From Symbiodinium natans (taxonomy: Eukaryota > Sar > Dinophyceae > Suessiales > Symbiodiniaceae), in NCBI GenBank assembly GCA_905221605.1, contig CAJNDS010002640.1, positions 32,501 to 96,500 of the forward strand: DNA of 64,000 bases, written 5' to 3'. The notes below the pieces were generated by a model, which was not told where the DNA came from, ran no database searches, and saw only the letters and a program-made list of their open reading frames with translations. A program made the position numbers and the translations under genes. Below, in pieces: positions 35,401 through 47,708 of this stretch (the stretch's first letter is position 1; each line of letters begins with the position of its first letter).

Positions 35401-37118
35401 TCCGTGACTGCCATGCGACTACCATGTGCATCCTTAAGCTTACGCTGCAGCTCTCGAACGCCGTCACACCACGGCATGCTGGTGAGGCCATGCGATTCCT
35501 GCATGCGCTCTCAGCTGGCTGCACTCCTGTTGTGGTGCGGGCCATGGTCCGAAGAGTTGCTTGTGCGCTCGGGGCTTGTCAATGACGGGAGCCCAGATAC
35601 CTCCGCCCCAACCGGGAGACGGGTCAGTGGAAGCCGCAAACAAGGTCGGAGGTCCCCCAAGCACCGTCCCGCTGCCCTTTGCACAAGCCGGGAGCTTGCT
35701 GCACCCGGAGAGAGTCCGTAGTGCATAGCAGTGCATGTCATGGGATGCCATGCTTAGCGATTTGCATTGCAGCTTCTCGCTCTGCTTCCCACTGTTTGTG
35801 CGCAACGCGCTTCAGTCATCTGAGTTTGTGAACTACACGCAGATCGCAAGATTTGCCCGGGTGCGAGATGTCCGAACCCCAGCGTGATTATCCCTGAATC
35901 CTAAGCGGCAAACGGTAAGCCTGCCTAAACATGTTTAACCGCGAGCTCTTCGACCCGCACCCCCAATGCCACAGAATAGGGGTTTAGATAAGTTTCTTCA
36001 GCTGCAATTTTGTCAGGATAAACCAAACTATTTCAGAATCGAGAAAAACTACATATTCCTAAGGTCCTAAGGAAGGCATGAAGGAAGGGGAAGGACCAAG
36101 GAAGGAAGGAGGAATGGATGGACGAAAGGAAGGCACCAAGCCCCCGTATATTCAGCCGGGCATGCACGCTGTTAAGCACATGAGGCCATCGAAATGCTGC
36201 AAATACTCGACGAACCCACTCCCATACCCTCTGAGACCTGAGACGTTCGGAACCCGTCCTACGAGCGTTGTGTTTGCACCTTTCTCGCAAGCGTGCTTTC
36301 ACGAGCCATCATGCCATCTATGCATCCTTCGACACGAGCTTTTTGTGGGGTTGCGCCTCCCCCACCCCCCCCTCCCGAATCGTGTTTGCAAGTTTTCGTG
36401 TTTTGGAGTTCTGCGCCTTTGAGAGAACCCTGTGGAAAGCCCACACAAGTGTGTGGTCCCAGTCGCTCAATCCCAAGATGCTTGTTCAGCGCAAGGGTAA
36501 GAAGAGCAAAGGACCAACAGAGAACGTGTTGGGTTTAGAAGTGGAGTAATGCTGCACTCGCTTTAGTAGGGGCGGTGGGGGTGGGGGGACCCTAACAAAT
36601 CTGGCGCCCTCTGCCAACCAATTTCGGGCGTTTTGGCGGCAGAGGGGAGGGGGGACGCGGGGCGGCTGGGTTGAAGCCAAAGCCCTTCAAGCCTGAAGCC
36701 TTCAGAACCTGAAGGCTTGACGCTGTTCGGTATTCGAGTGGAGGATTCGAGCAGGTCACAAAATTTGTTTGGGACCTCGTTTCGCAAGTCAACTGAAAAA
36801 GGTCTCAGATGCAGCTGCTTTGGCTTAGCTTCCTGAATTCTCCGGGCTTTGGCTCTCGCTAAGCTTCCTACAACGCAAGGCCGTTTAAGCCTGAAACCTG
36901 TAGTGCCTAAAGTCCTGAAGCTTTCCTGCTTTGCCGGGCTACAGCCAAGCCGCTACAAGCTAACTAAAGTTGAAAGACTCTGAAAAGTCCACTTGACTGT
37001 TAGGTGAACCTCGTTTTTCAAAACTTAAATCGCGACCCTTAAGTTCTAAAGGTGGTCCGATTTCAGAAGTTTATGAATAGTTCCAGGAATCTTGAAGCCG
37101 AGAAAAACAAAAAATAGG

Positions 37119-37480
37119 GGATGCCTTTTCAAAGGCTTAAAGCTTTTTCTGATGGCGCCGGACCTTTACTTTAACATTACAGTCCCAATTGTTTGGGAAA
37201 AAGATTTAAAGTCTAAAGGTGGGGGCCTTTCATAATTTTCGGTTTTGAAGGCTGACAGATTTTTTTGCAAAACTTAAGAGGAGGTGCTGAGCCGCTACCC
37301 CCCATCTTTGCATGTTAATTCTCACGTCTCCTTTTGAGTTACTTGGGGGGGACGCCTAAACCCTAGACCATTAAGACAGAAGCTCCAAGAGGTGCAGGGG
37401 CTCCAAGGCGAAATCCTTAGAAGATTTAGGAGGGGATGCCTTTTCAAAGTTTAAAGGTTATCCAGTTTTTTCGGGAGGCC
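37119..37480 (+). repeat. direct repeat pair in gene-free spacer
   Basis: GGGGATGCCTTTTCAAAG occurs at 37119 and again at 37433, each followed by TTAAAG and a T-rich stretch. The 36.85-37.7 kb segment seems built from diverged copies of one sequence. Confidence 0.6.
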
Positions 37481-38672
37481 CAGGAGTTGCGGGCCCCCTT
37501 TGAAATTTCATTTCCCTTGAAATCTCAATTGGGGAAGGCCTGTTTGTTAAAGGTTGTATACGATTCAAAACGCCCCGGGAGGCCCAAGGAATCCGACTGG
37601 ATTCCCCCCGCAGCATGTATAACTGCAGTCCCTGTTGCTTCAAATCCTTTTAAAGCATTGGAATGTGTCTCTCGTAAGGAGGCTTTCTCCATAAAAAGCG
37701 GGTGGTGCAACAGTAGCTTTCCGGGATTCCGATGCTTCGGCCGCTGCTGTATGGAAGTTCAGCGGGGGGTAAAGTAGAACACGAGAGGTTCATAGGGGCC
37801 CTGTGTCAGTATGCAGCGGCACCGCAAGTTAAGCCAGCCTGCCACCTTTCTGGATCAACCCCATCATTGTCATGTCTAAGTAGAGCTGCTCTTGTCCCGG
37901 GGTGGCGCGCGGGGCGTTCTTGACTGGACAGCCATGCCGCTACTCAACATGGCCATCCAGCCCCAAATCGTCTTCAGCGAGGGCGCTTCTTCTGAGCTGA
38001 GACGTCTGGGCAACTCGCCCTCACTACGAAGTTTGTTTGCACTTTCGAGTTGTTGTCTGCGTTGCAATGCTCGGCAAGCTGATCTGCCGAAGAGCTGTCC
38101 CTTTCCTGCCCGCTCCCAGGCAAGATCAAAGAGTTGAAGGAGCCTGTGGCCCTAAGCAGGCATGGCTTCATGGGCCTGAAGGTGTGAAATTTGGTGTCAA
38201 AGAACTTGAAAACCTAGTGGGACCCCAGAAACGAATTGCAAAGCAAGCGCCTGATGCTTAACGAAATGTCCTCACTTGGACAGACTCTGCAGCTTTGGAT
38301 TGGCTTCCCTTGCGCTCACGGCGAGGCCCAAAGAGGAGCTGTTTTGGAGGGATTCTGGGCCTGAAGGGGGGCCTCACATGAGCCATAACCCAAGATCACG
38401 AGTTCGTGGTTTCTACAGCGGTCCTGCTCCCTGTGGGCATTGAAGGAAGAAGCGCGTTCACGGCACCTTGAGGGTTCAGGATTTCATGTCATGTAGGGAG
38501 AGAGGGGGGGGGGGACTTCGCGCCATCTGGTACTGATAGGAAAGAGGGGCTTGGTAGGATCCAATTGTTCTGACGACAAGCCACACAAGCCACACAGACC
38601 CCAAAGCGTTTGCAGCTCCCCAGATCGGCCTTTGAACTCTACTGACTCTACTGAAGCCCTGGCATTGCGGAG

Positions 38673-40975
38673 GAGCTGCCGATGACCCGAGAGCACATCG
38701 AGCTACCCGACCGGACCCTGCCACTTGATCCCGCAAAAGCGCGCGCTGTGCATTTTTTTTGGGCTTGGTTCTACACCAAGAGGCGGCTTGATTGTGTTTA
38801 GGTGGGGCTAGGGGGTTTTTTTCTGTTTATACTTGTGGCACGCATGTTCTCTGCAAGATTTCGGGGGCTTGGGGTTTGCTCGCCGGGGGGGGGGGGGGGG
38901 TGGGGCAGCGTTTAGCTCGAAGGTCGCTGTGTAGGTTGCTGATAAGGCCGGCGATTACGCGCCTATACAATCAACTGGCACAGTTTAGGTCTGAAACTCG
39001 TCGTAAACTCGTAAGTATCTATCCATATGCCAGCATGTTTACATTGAAAGTCTTTCTAACTTTGGCTAGTCATGTAGCGTTTGTTCAGTTTAGGTTTTGC
39101 TTACAATTCGTATGTGTGTGTGTACCCAGAAAGACATGTGTGTATATTGCATGCACTGAAAAGACTGCTGGCTCGTAGTCTCCAGGCTGGGGGTGGATTG
39201 GATCGGCGACAGCATGGGCGATCCAGAGGCCATTGTGCTTGTCTTCCCCGGCATCGGGACCAACTCCCGCAGAGGTGGGCTTAGTAGTGAGGGAACTCTT
39301 AGATGATGTTGAAGTCTGAGGGCGTTCTGGGATTGCAAGTGGGCCGTGAAGGCTTCGGGTTCACCAAACAGGATTTAGGATGGGTTAAGGCTTCGGGCTA
39401 AGGATCGCAAATGTGTGCAAATATGGAGGTGTCCCGCACGAGCCACTGCTCCTTTCCCCGACTCCCAGTCTCTCCAAGAGGCTTCGCAGGCATGATCTCG
39501 CACCACTTGGCCAAGACCTTCACGAAGCTGAGGGTGGGAGTTGGCGTGATGCAAGGCCCTTGTGCTGCTTGTGTCAGTTCCCACTTCTTAGACTTCCGAT
39601 AGGCTACGAGGGCTTGCCACGGTTTGCAATTTGCTGGCTCATGTCCTGGCTGCGGATTTGAGTTGGGGTGGAGGGGTCCTGGATGAAAAGCTTTGGTCCC
39701 GCGAGTGCGGGCATAAATTCTGGAATTCCCCGAGGTCATGATAACCTTCCTCTTCAGTCAACATGCTTACCTGCCACGGCCTATGTGGGTAAGGGGGACA
39801 TCGGTCACATCATTGAGCACGTCAGCTCAAAGTGGCCCACTGTACCACTGGCGGTGGTGGGTTGCTCCATTGGCGCTGCCCATTTCACTCGCTGGGCTGG
39901 GATGAATCCGGACAAGCTCCAGGAGTGCAGAGTGCAGGGTGCCAATGTTCCCCCCAAGTAATGAGCTTTTCTTGAAGTCTGAAGATGTGGAGTACCCGTT
40001 GGACAGTGGCGTGTTTAGTTGTCTTGCGCTGGGCGCGCCCAGGTGCAGTCCTGGTTTGCCATGGCCACTCTTCCCGGCCGGCCGCAACGGCCGTGGACGC
40101 TTCGGGGGCAGCACCCTTCATCTTGGCCGCCTATCGTGACATCGTTCGCCGCTGCCCAGATCTGGAGGCGGTCCTTTTCTCGCTTTCTGACCATTGTAAC
40201 AAGCCTCCCGACGTAGTAACAAGCCTGCCGACAAAATTCAAGTACGGGCTTCGCTCACCGCCTCATCGCCATTACGAGCTGACATCATAAGGACAAAGCT
40301 GTTCCGTCAATGAGGCAACGATGCAAAGAAGAACTTCACGAAGTGCAGAACTAAGGCAGAGTTAGAAAGAGCTACCCGAAAAAAGTTGAGAAGGTCTTGG
40401 CGACCAGCTTCCCCGGCTTCAAGCCCGAGAAGCTGCGCAGCGCACGCAACCTGCGCGAATGGGACGAAGCCTTGCTTCCTGCACCTTGGTGAAGTTCGGG
40501 GTTGCTGAGGCAGATAGGAACAGCTCTCTTTTTTGGGGGCTCTTTTCCCGCTTAGAAGTCTAAAGCTGCAAGGGTCTGCAGGACATCTAAGATTTTTCAA
40601 AGGACCACACCCGCACGCAAGATGTTGAGACCAAGCCCCCCCCCGAGCAGCCAGGTGTATGGATTCTCCGAGCATGAAGCCGTGATGGACGCGGTTGACA
40701 CGACCCCTGCCATGATGGAGCAACTCCCCATTCCGGTCATCTTCCTGGGAGCAGAGAATGACCCCATCACCCCCTCTACCCGCTTGCTCGAGGGCCACGT
40801 TTACAAGCTGGTGAAGAACAGCGCAGTGATTCACATCAGTCACGGATCCCACATGGCCTGGTGGGAAGGGCCTCCTTGGGGCCTGCATCAGAATTGGGCG
40901 TGCTCCTTGATGGCAGAGGCGATCTCTACCCTCACCCACATTCCGATCCCGATCCCTTGGCCGCAGATTGTTTAA
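38673..40975 (+). CDS. alpha/beta hydrolase, ABHD1/ABHD3/YheT type, multi-exon
   Basis: Serine hydrolase. Exons: 38673-38740 (LPMTREHIELPDRTLPLDPA), 39186-39274 (GDPEAIVLVFPGIGTNSRR, the strand and oxyanion region), 39481-39555 (GFAGMISHHLAKTFTKLRVG), 39758-39922 (HIIEHVSSKWPTVPLAVVGC, then SIGAAHFTRWAG, the nucleophile elbow GCSIG), about 40392-40481 (PEKLRSARNLREWDEALLP), 40655-40975 (GFSEHEAVMDAVDTT, then PVIFLGAENDPITPSTRLL with the acid Asp, then HGSHMAWWEG with the catalytic His, stop TAA). All three catalytic residues are present in the family spacing. Joins 38740/39186, 39274/39481 and 40481/40655 are in phase; donors are GC, GT and GC. One exon between 39.92 and 40.39 kb and a short piece after 39555 are unplaced. 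In-frame ATG at 38682; an upstream N-terminal membrane exon is usual in this family and was not found. Confidence 0.88.
38882..38904. repeat. poly-G run in ABHD intron
   Basis: About 15 consecutive G in the intron after exon 38673-38740. Confidence 0.85.
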
Positions 40976-43900
40976 AGAATCTACATGGCTAGCACTCGTC
41001 ACTCCGAGATGGCATGCATTGTGCCACAAAGCAAACCCTGTTGATGGGGATCTTCCCGGGGCAGGACACAGTGATGCGGAGTGTACAAACCCCCTCAGCT
41101 TGGAACATGATCAGGGATAAGTTGGCCTCTTAGGCCTAGCGCATCACCAACGTCCACCTCTCTTGCCCTGTTTCCCTTTAGACTTCCTTTCCACAGCGGA
41201 AGCCTTTAAAACCGCAGCTGGTCAAAAGCCTCGCTCAAGGATCCTGACTCCTGCCGCTCCGGCTCCACCCCCGGGATGCTTCTGCAGCCGGGCTGCTTAA
41301 AGGACACTTGGCTGAGACTCGCCCCAATCTCTTTGGGGCAGTTTTGACGCGGCAGGGTTCCGGAAAGGTGCGGGGAGCCACAGAAGAAGCCATGCATTTA
41401 AGGCATCCGTGTTTCCCACAGCAGTGCTACCTGCAGAGCCAAACTTCCGATCATCCAGAGATTGAGCTACGAACCCAAACGCTGTTTGTGTAGGGGGCGG
41501 TGCCTATTTGCCCAAAAGGTTCTTCATTGAAATTTCCCGCAGCCCAGGCAGGCAACGGCTTTGAGAAGTCTTTTGCGTCTTGCCACCGAGCCCCCCTGCA
41601 AAGCAGGAGGTGCGGTCGCTGCTTCTGAGCTACCTACACCAATCATGAACGTAGTGGCTTGAGTTTATACTCCCAAATACTCTTGTTCTCATTGTTCGTT
41701 TAGTAGCCATGGCTTCCTAGCATAGGGAGATAGCAGGTTAACATGCCTTGGGTTCATTGTCACCAGGGATGAGGATGACAAAGGATCATCCGCTTGGATG
41801 CTTCGCCAACCAGGGTCACATCAGCCATGATGTTTTGCACATAGCTTTGGAATCGTATGCCGAGACTGTTGCAAGCCAGAAACGATGGCTAAGAACCGGA
41901 TCCAAAAGATGGCAAGATTCTTGTGGTCTCGGCGCACGCTTGTCCTGACATTTTGGTGTCAAAATGGGCTTGACCCCCAGGATAATCCCCTCCCCCTCCC
42001 CCCCCATCCCTGTATGTGATATACGTTTCAGTGCATGTTTGCCGGTGTTTGGGGTTTGTGAAGGGAGCATTTTGCTTCCCCCTCTGTCCCGTTCTGGCCT
42101 TCCGAGGTGGGCGAGGCAGAGCAACTCCTCCAGGCGCTGCTGCAGGCCCCTTCTGCTCTAAGAGTCTGTTCCGAGAGGCTTTTGAGGCTCCACAAAAAAA
42201 ATCGGGAGCCACGCTGCAAGAGAGATGCCTGGAGAGCGAGGTGCCGGCAGTATGAGTATCGGTACAGTATCGGGCTGTTGACGTCCGGGGGCTTTTGTTT
42301 GTATTTCGTTTGGGGTTGGGCTTGCTTGGCTCATTTCGAGGCTTCGCGAGCTGTAAGGCCCCACAAATAGCCTTCACATCCTCAGCGTCCTCACTGAAAC
42401 CATTGGCTTCTTGCGTGGACTGGCTGAAGGAGCCTCCGCCGCAGCCAAAGTCCAAAGAGGAACAGGAGGAGATGTCGAGGGCCGAGACTCCGTGAGCTGG
42501 GTTCATCGGCGCTTCGTGTGGTTGTTTGGAACTTGCGACATGGAGTTGGGCCTAAGTTTCCACGAGTAGCTTGTCGCAAGATCCTTACAGCCGCCCTCAA
42601 AGCATCGCCCTTCAGGCTCCGGCGCATCTCCGGGCTGTACACCAGGCGTGACTTCAGTGTGCCTGCTGGATCGAATCCCGAATGAAGGTGGTGCTGCGCA
42701 TACGAAGTGTTTGGGAGTTTGGGTTTACGACGCTTACGATTCGATATGGGTGGGACGCGCAGTACGTTTCGTACCCCCCCTCGCCCTCCCCCCTTCGCCC
42801 CGCCTCCTCCCGCTCCCCCTCTCGCTTTCCCCTTGCCCCCTCCCCTCCTCCCTTCTCCCCCTCTCACAATCCCCCTCTCCCCCTCTCCCTCTCCCTCTCC
42901 CCCTCCGTCTGTCTCTCCCTCTCCCGCTCCCTCTCCCTCTCGCGCTCTCTCTCTCTCTCTCTCTTTTTCTTTTTTCTCTTTCTCCTTTCTCTTTCTCCAA
43001 AAGAGGCAGCCGATGTCGTTGCAGGCATGCTGACTGCGGCTTCGACTCCGGCCAGCCCTTTCGGAGACTTCTGGCAAAAGCCCTGGAGGTCGGCTACGCA
43101 ACGTTAGAGGACTCGGAAGCTGTTGCTTCGGGGGCCCGTTGTTTGTTGTTCAGGTTGTCTTTCTTGCCGTCTGCTTCAACTCCTTGTTACCCGTGCACGG
43201 TGCGGGAATCCAGGCGCGAGCTGGCATCTGGCAGCACCTGCGCTGGCACAACTAGATGTCCCATCATCGGGGTAGGCTTGGCTGCTCGTACTTGTAAGCG
43301 TGGTGAAGTGATTGTGCAACAACAAAGTTCCTGCTCGAGTTCTTTGCAATAGCTAGGTGTAGCTGATACACGCAACATGGAAAGTTGGCCTTTTTTCTTG
43401 CGGTAAGGCAAATCAATGCGGGGAAGCTTTTTAGGAAGTCCACCGAAACTGCGTTTCCCTCGGGCAGAATTGTCCGCAATTCCGCGCATGCGTGTCGTAA
43501 GCCATGTTGGCTATACGATGTGATATAGGTTCAGAGAAAATATTGCCTCTTCTTCGTAAGTTTTGGTAGGCTTGACTCCATGCTTTTCTTGCGTTTCACT
43601 CGGGCGGAGGTGCTTCAGCAACCATGTTGGATGATGTTTTCAGGCATGTTGAGCCCCAGCGTTCCTTGGGGATTTCGATACTTGCGTACTGATTTTTGCT
43701 GCTTTTCGTAGCTAAAAAATCGATGCGTTCATTGGGGGGAAAGGATCCCGCGGTCGACTTCGTCAACTTCCTAAACCCTCTGCGTTCATTGGGGTTTCAC
43801 GTCTCCCCCAGTAAAAGGGTCGACTTTCCCGAGCCCCTGTACTCTTGGGTAGATGTTAAGTTGTTTGATATGTTTCATTTCAACAAATCTTCCTGATGTG

Positions 43901-44200
43901 TGTTTCGGTTACTTCACGTGTATCCAAAGGACTGACTCAGAATTTGGTACACGAGTGACATCGGGTGACGTTTGGTTTTGAAATGCTTGAGCAGCACAGA
44001 GCAGACAGAGCATTGGAGAAAGAACACATGAACCAGTGATGAACCACAGCGGCTTCAACACCCACGAACGAAGCAATAAAGCTAAAGCATACAGAAAGCA
44101 GATGCAATGTTTTACGGTTTGACCGAATGAAGCCATCATGCAAGGCCAGTTCATTGGCCAAAGGGATTCGTTAGCCGCTTTAAGTGCGGGATTCTTTGCT
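40976..44200. other. spacer after ABHD gene
   Basis: No gene assigned. Short coding-like stretches lie at about 42105-42190 (+, EAEQLLQALLQAPSALRVCS) and 43007-43090 (+), on either side of the polypyrimidine tract. Confidence 0.45.
42773..43000 (+). repeat. long polypyrimidine tract
   Basis: About 225 bases almost wholly C and T on the + strand (CCCCTCTCC, CTCTCTC, TTTCTTTT units). It lacks stop codons in several frames, so long readings across it (up to 236 codons) are artefacts. It ends in a good acceptor-like context before a coding-like stretch at 43007-43090 (AADVVAGMLTAASTPASPFG). Confidence 0.9.
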
Positions 44201-44796
44201 GCTCGATCTGTGCGGTCGTGTGCTTGCAGGCCAAAAAGAAAGATGACAGCAGGCCAGGAGCCACGGCAGCTCGCCGCGCCATCAAAAAGCCGACAATCTC
44301 TGTGCTGGGCGGAGGGTTTATGACTTTTCGCGTGTTTCGGCGGCTTGGCCTGGGCAGGATGCGCCTATTGTGCATCCTCAAGTCATGCCGGCCACATGCC
44401 CTTGGAAGGACATTTCCCTACTCATACTGCCACGTACGGTCTACGTCAGATTTTTGTGCGCCTTGAGACCTCTAATCTCCCGAAGCTCGTAGCACTGGTG
44501 AAGACATCAGCCCACTCTACCAAGTTGCCGCTGACGTTGCTTTTCGACAATCCTCGCACATCAGGCTTCCGTAAGCCACCCGCAAGCCACCCTACTTCAG
44601 GGTATTCTCGGGTACCCAGGCGTGAGATGTTCTAGGACCATGCACAAGCTTCAAGTCGACCTAGCCCATGCGAATCTCACGCTTGGGCGATGGCTGGTCT
44701 GCTGACTTCTGAGTGTCGAAGTCCTGCTTCTGGGTCATTGTGTTTTGTCGTCTGCCGTCTCCATGAGGTAGTGATTCAAGTCCAGGGCCGCGTCAG

Positions 44797-45126
44797 TTGA
44801 CTGAACTCGGGCCACTTGCACGTAGTTGCGACTGCGTTCTCCGCTACCCGAGTTTCCAAAGCGTGCTAGAACAGAGTGATACCCAAAGAGGCAAGACAGG
44901 CGTTGAATGGATGCGGGCCAAAGGCTTCAAGGTGAAGTGCAGATTCAGCCACCTCGTCTACTTGCCGGCCGCTGCTATTGATAGCTTCATTTGCAACCTG
45001 GTAGCCCCACAGAAATTCAGGAACCTAGCCAACCAAGTCAGGAAAACCGTATGCGCTGAAGTGCTCAGGCACTTTGCTGAGACTTTGAATCAAGGTATGA
45101 GTTCTAAGGAGCTGGCTTGGGATTAG
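44797..45126 (+). CDS. candidate terminal exon, unknown protein
   Basis: An open frame ends at a TAG at 45124-45126 and contains KGFKVKCRFSHLVYLPAAAI, then SFICNLVAPQKFRNLANQVR. Composition is protein-like, without the repeats that create false frames elsewhere, and a second coding-like stretch lies just upstream at 44228-44320 (KKKDDSRPGATAARRAIKKP, then TISVLGGG). I do not recognise either. They may be exons of one + strand gene or remains of a mobile element. Confidence 0.35.
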   Translation: MTELGPLARSCDCVLRYPSFQSVLEQSDTQRGKTGVEWMRAKGFKVKCRFSHLVYLPAAAIDSFICNLVAPQKFRNLANQVRKTVCAEVLRHFAETLNQGMSSKELAWD

Positions 45127-45254
45127 AACGGTTTGTGATTAGGTGGCCTGATGCGGCCTCTAAGGGTTGTTGTGAAAGGTTGCATCATTTAATACAAATA
45201 AAGTATACACACATGAAAAAAAAGTGATTTTCATATTGGGATGCATGATAAGCA

Positions 45255-45347
45255 GAGAGAGAGAGAGATATGTTTATACATACATGTGTATATATATATA
45301 TACATATATATATATACATATATAAGTATATATCATAATAAAAAACA
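45255..45347. repeat. GA and AT microsatellites
   Basis: A GA run, then TATATA tracts with CATA interruptions, then A/T-rich trinucleotides; a further TATA tract is at 45534-45595. Confidence 0.85.
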
Positions 45348-45643
45348 ACAACAATAATCATAATAATAATGATGATGACAAGTATGTTGTATATGCTCCC
45401 CCCCCCCTCCCCCCAAAGATCCACACCTATGGTCTTGTAGCTTTTTCCCTGATAAAGATCTGGGCGCGTATTCTCGAGTACCAAAAACACAAAGTAGAAA
45501 CAAGCGCATGCCCGCAGTCCCCCAGACTCCAAATATACATATATGTATATCTGTATATATGTACATATGTATATGCATACATGTATAAATACGCATGTGT
45601 GAGTCTTTTGCTTCAACGGTGCAGCGCGCATGGTGTGCTTGCA

Positions 45644-47708
45644 ATGGCTTCAGGGGATGCCGCCTTTGACCAGGCGAAACAGGAGGGCGATGCTGCCATC
45701 CAAAGGCAAGACTTCAAGCAGGCTGAGCAATGCTACACTGAGGCCCTAAAGTTTAGGCCGAAGGGGTCGGAGGCTGCTGTGCTCTGCAACCGCGCCCTTG
45801 CACGACTCCGGCTAGAGTGCTGGCAAGCAGCAGCAGAAGACGCCACTGAAGCACTTCAGTCACTGCAGCAGTCGCTTCGGCAGGGAACACTGGAAGAGTC
45901 ACTCGAAGAGAAGTTGAGGATCAAGGCCCTCTTCCGCCGTGGCCTTGCCAGGGAGGCGATGGGTCAGCTGCAGGCAGCCAGCGATGACCTCAATGCGGCA
46001 CTGAAAGCCGCACCTGGCAACGCTTCCATCTTGGAATCTGCCCGCCGCATTTACAGCAGGCTGCCTCGGCAGGCTTGCAAGTGGGTGCCTGGGCAGCCAT
46101 TCCACAGCTCAGCTGTGGAAGTGTTGGCCAGAGCTGTTCCGGGGAGCGTTACAGGCTATCTTTGGACGCAAAGCCATCCTTGCATCCGCTTCCCAAACCA
46201 TATGGCCGTGCAGGCCCACGAGCGCACCTGAGATGCAACATGTTGCAGCGTTGTTTTTGTGTGGGATGCTCGCTCCACACGTTCTGCCGTTTTGCTTGCA
46301 GGATGCCCGACAGACCAAGTACTCTTTGCCAAGGCACCGGCGGATTGGTGGCGATCCAGGAGAGCCTCGGTGCTCCTCAACAGCCTCCACGGCACAAAGA
46401 AGTTCCAACAAAGAAGCAAGACTTCCTTGAGCCAGCCGCTCAGAAGTGTTTGGGGCAAAAAGGGCATGGCAATGGCAGTTAGCATCGTCGCTATCTATTC
46501 GCTTCGGCGCAACAGGGCAGACAATTGCAAGCCTTGACAGGGTGGGAAGTACAAAGAACGTACAAGGAACAATGTCCAATGAAGGCCTGCCAATGCCTGT
46601 ATCCTGCGCCGCCTCGGCCGAGGTCTCCAAATTTTCAGCACAAAGATGGGCTGCGTGTGCTGTGCTCGGGTAGTACCTCGATGTTACATGTTGACTACCG
46701 GCCTGGCACTGCTCACCAATACCTAATGGCGAGGTGGAGTACGACGTGGGCGGGAACTTGGCCAAGATTTACTGCAAGTTTGCCGAGGCACCGCAGTGGG
46801 CATTTGCCAACAAATTCCCTGCACCTTCCGTGAAGGACTATGTGGGCCCTTTCATCACCTACAACGCTGATGCTTCTATCAGCATGGTACTTTGTTGTGC
46901 TTTGAACAAGGCATGTGTGGTTGCATGGCTCTGTTGGGCGCTGTGCACGCGCCAAGGCCTGCGAGAGACCTGCCTCTACAAGGCGTTCTCCAGGGTGGTG
47001 TTTCTGCGTTTTGACCAACTGGTGAGCGAAACTAGCACAGGAGGGCCGTGTGGTCAGCAAACTCAAGCAGGAGCCTCATCAACCCGCATCTCTTCACATG
47101 GCACGTTCCACATATTGCAGCCGTAGCAGCCACAATGACCATGGTAAGCGCTCACGCGCATCGTCGCCGGGCCGCCCAAGCCACGGGCCGCGCACTTCCC
47201 CAGGGCCCCACGGCGCAACTCGGAGTCGCCGGTTTGCACGGAGTAAGCCCGAAACTTGGAACCCGCAGCGAGGCGAGCTGGGCGGACGTGTAGGTTGTAT
47301 AGGCTTGCTGGAGAATCCCTGATGCCTTGTTTGCCTTGATTACTGTAGCAGATAGCAAAGGCGCAGTGTCAGCAAGCTGTGCAAAAACTTCGGTGCACTT
47401 GTTGTTTGTGCTCTTGAAGCTTGTGTGGGGTGTGGGCTTGTTGGCAAGTGAAGCTTGGGTAGGGTGGTGGGAGCTGCCACGTGCAGAAGGCCCACCCGCC
47501 CACCACGGTGGCCCCCAAGCGAATTTTTGCAGCTCCCACCAGGGAGGGGCAGCTGGCGGTGGACTGGGGAGGTGCGCCTGGGAACGTGGAAGGAGACCGC
47601 AGCCTCAACGCGGCCTGTCACCGCAAAGCCCTTGAAGCTACTGCTCCAAGGTCGGACATTCCGGACGACTTTGTGGCGAATGTGCTTCGCACGCATGGGC
47701 CCGAGTGA
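45644..47708 (+). CDS. TPR-repeat protein with unrecognised C-terminal region
   Basis: The first exon, 45644-46072, starts at ATG and encodes about 143 residues with three tetratricopeptide repeats: FDQAKQEGDAAIQRQDFKQA, then AVLCNRALARLRLECWQAAA, then ALFRRGLAREAMGQLQAASD followed by LNAALKAAPGN. Spacing and the N/R residues resemble co-chaperone TPR domains such as UNC45, STIP1 and TTC4, which bind Hsp70/Hsp90 tails; partner binding here is inference. The donor is GC at 46073. Two further + strand exons follow: 46734-46886 (GGNLAKIYCKFAEAPQWAFA, then SVKDYVGPFITYNAD, with a GT donor, exactly 51 codons) and about 47484-47708 (KRIFAAPTREGQLAVDWGGA, ending DFVANVLRTHGPE and TGA). Their family is unknown, and whether they share a transcript with the TPR exon is inferred from order and compatible phase. 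Confidence 0.72.

Larger units (their letters stand above)
30362..38672. other. spacer between MATE and ABHD genes
   Basis: No family recognised. Coding-like + strand stretches are at about 30480-30560 (ARREWSFLAEVAELVLLRQG), 33340-33480 (YGPKATRLLLATHDTFFGDR), 34700-34830 (EQRALLAVRFVVSDEEGLAA), 35055-35220 (ISMQDLQRCRQLFFADGLEA) and 37895-38030 (PLLNMAIQPQIVFSEGASSE). They could be exons of one or two unidentified + strand genes. 36.5-37.7 kb looks noncoding and repetitive. Confidence 0.4.

Noticed and set aside
40307-41029. 240-codon minus-strand reading
   Set aside because: It is antisense to the ABHD C-terminal exons, whose + strand frame has the conserved motifs.
42391-43352. Readings of 234 and 236 codons (Ser/Pro/Leu-rich on +, Glu/Gly/Arg-rich on minus)
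   Set aside because: Produced by the polypyrimidine tract; no domain, and composition follows the repeat.
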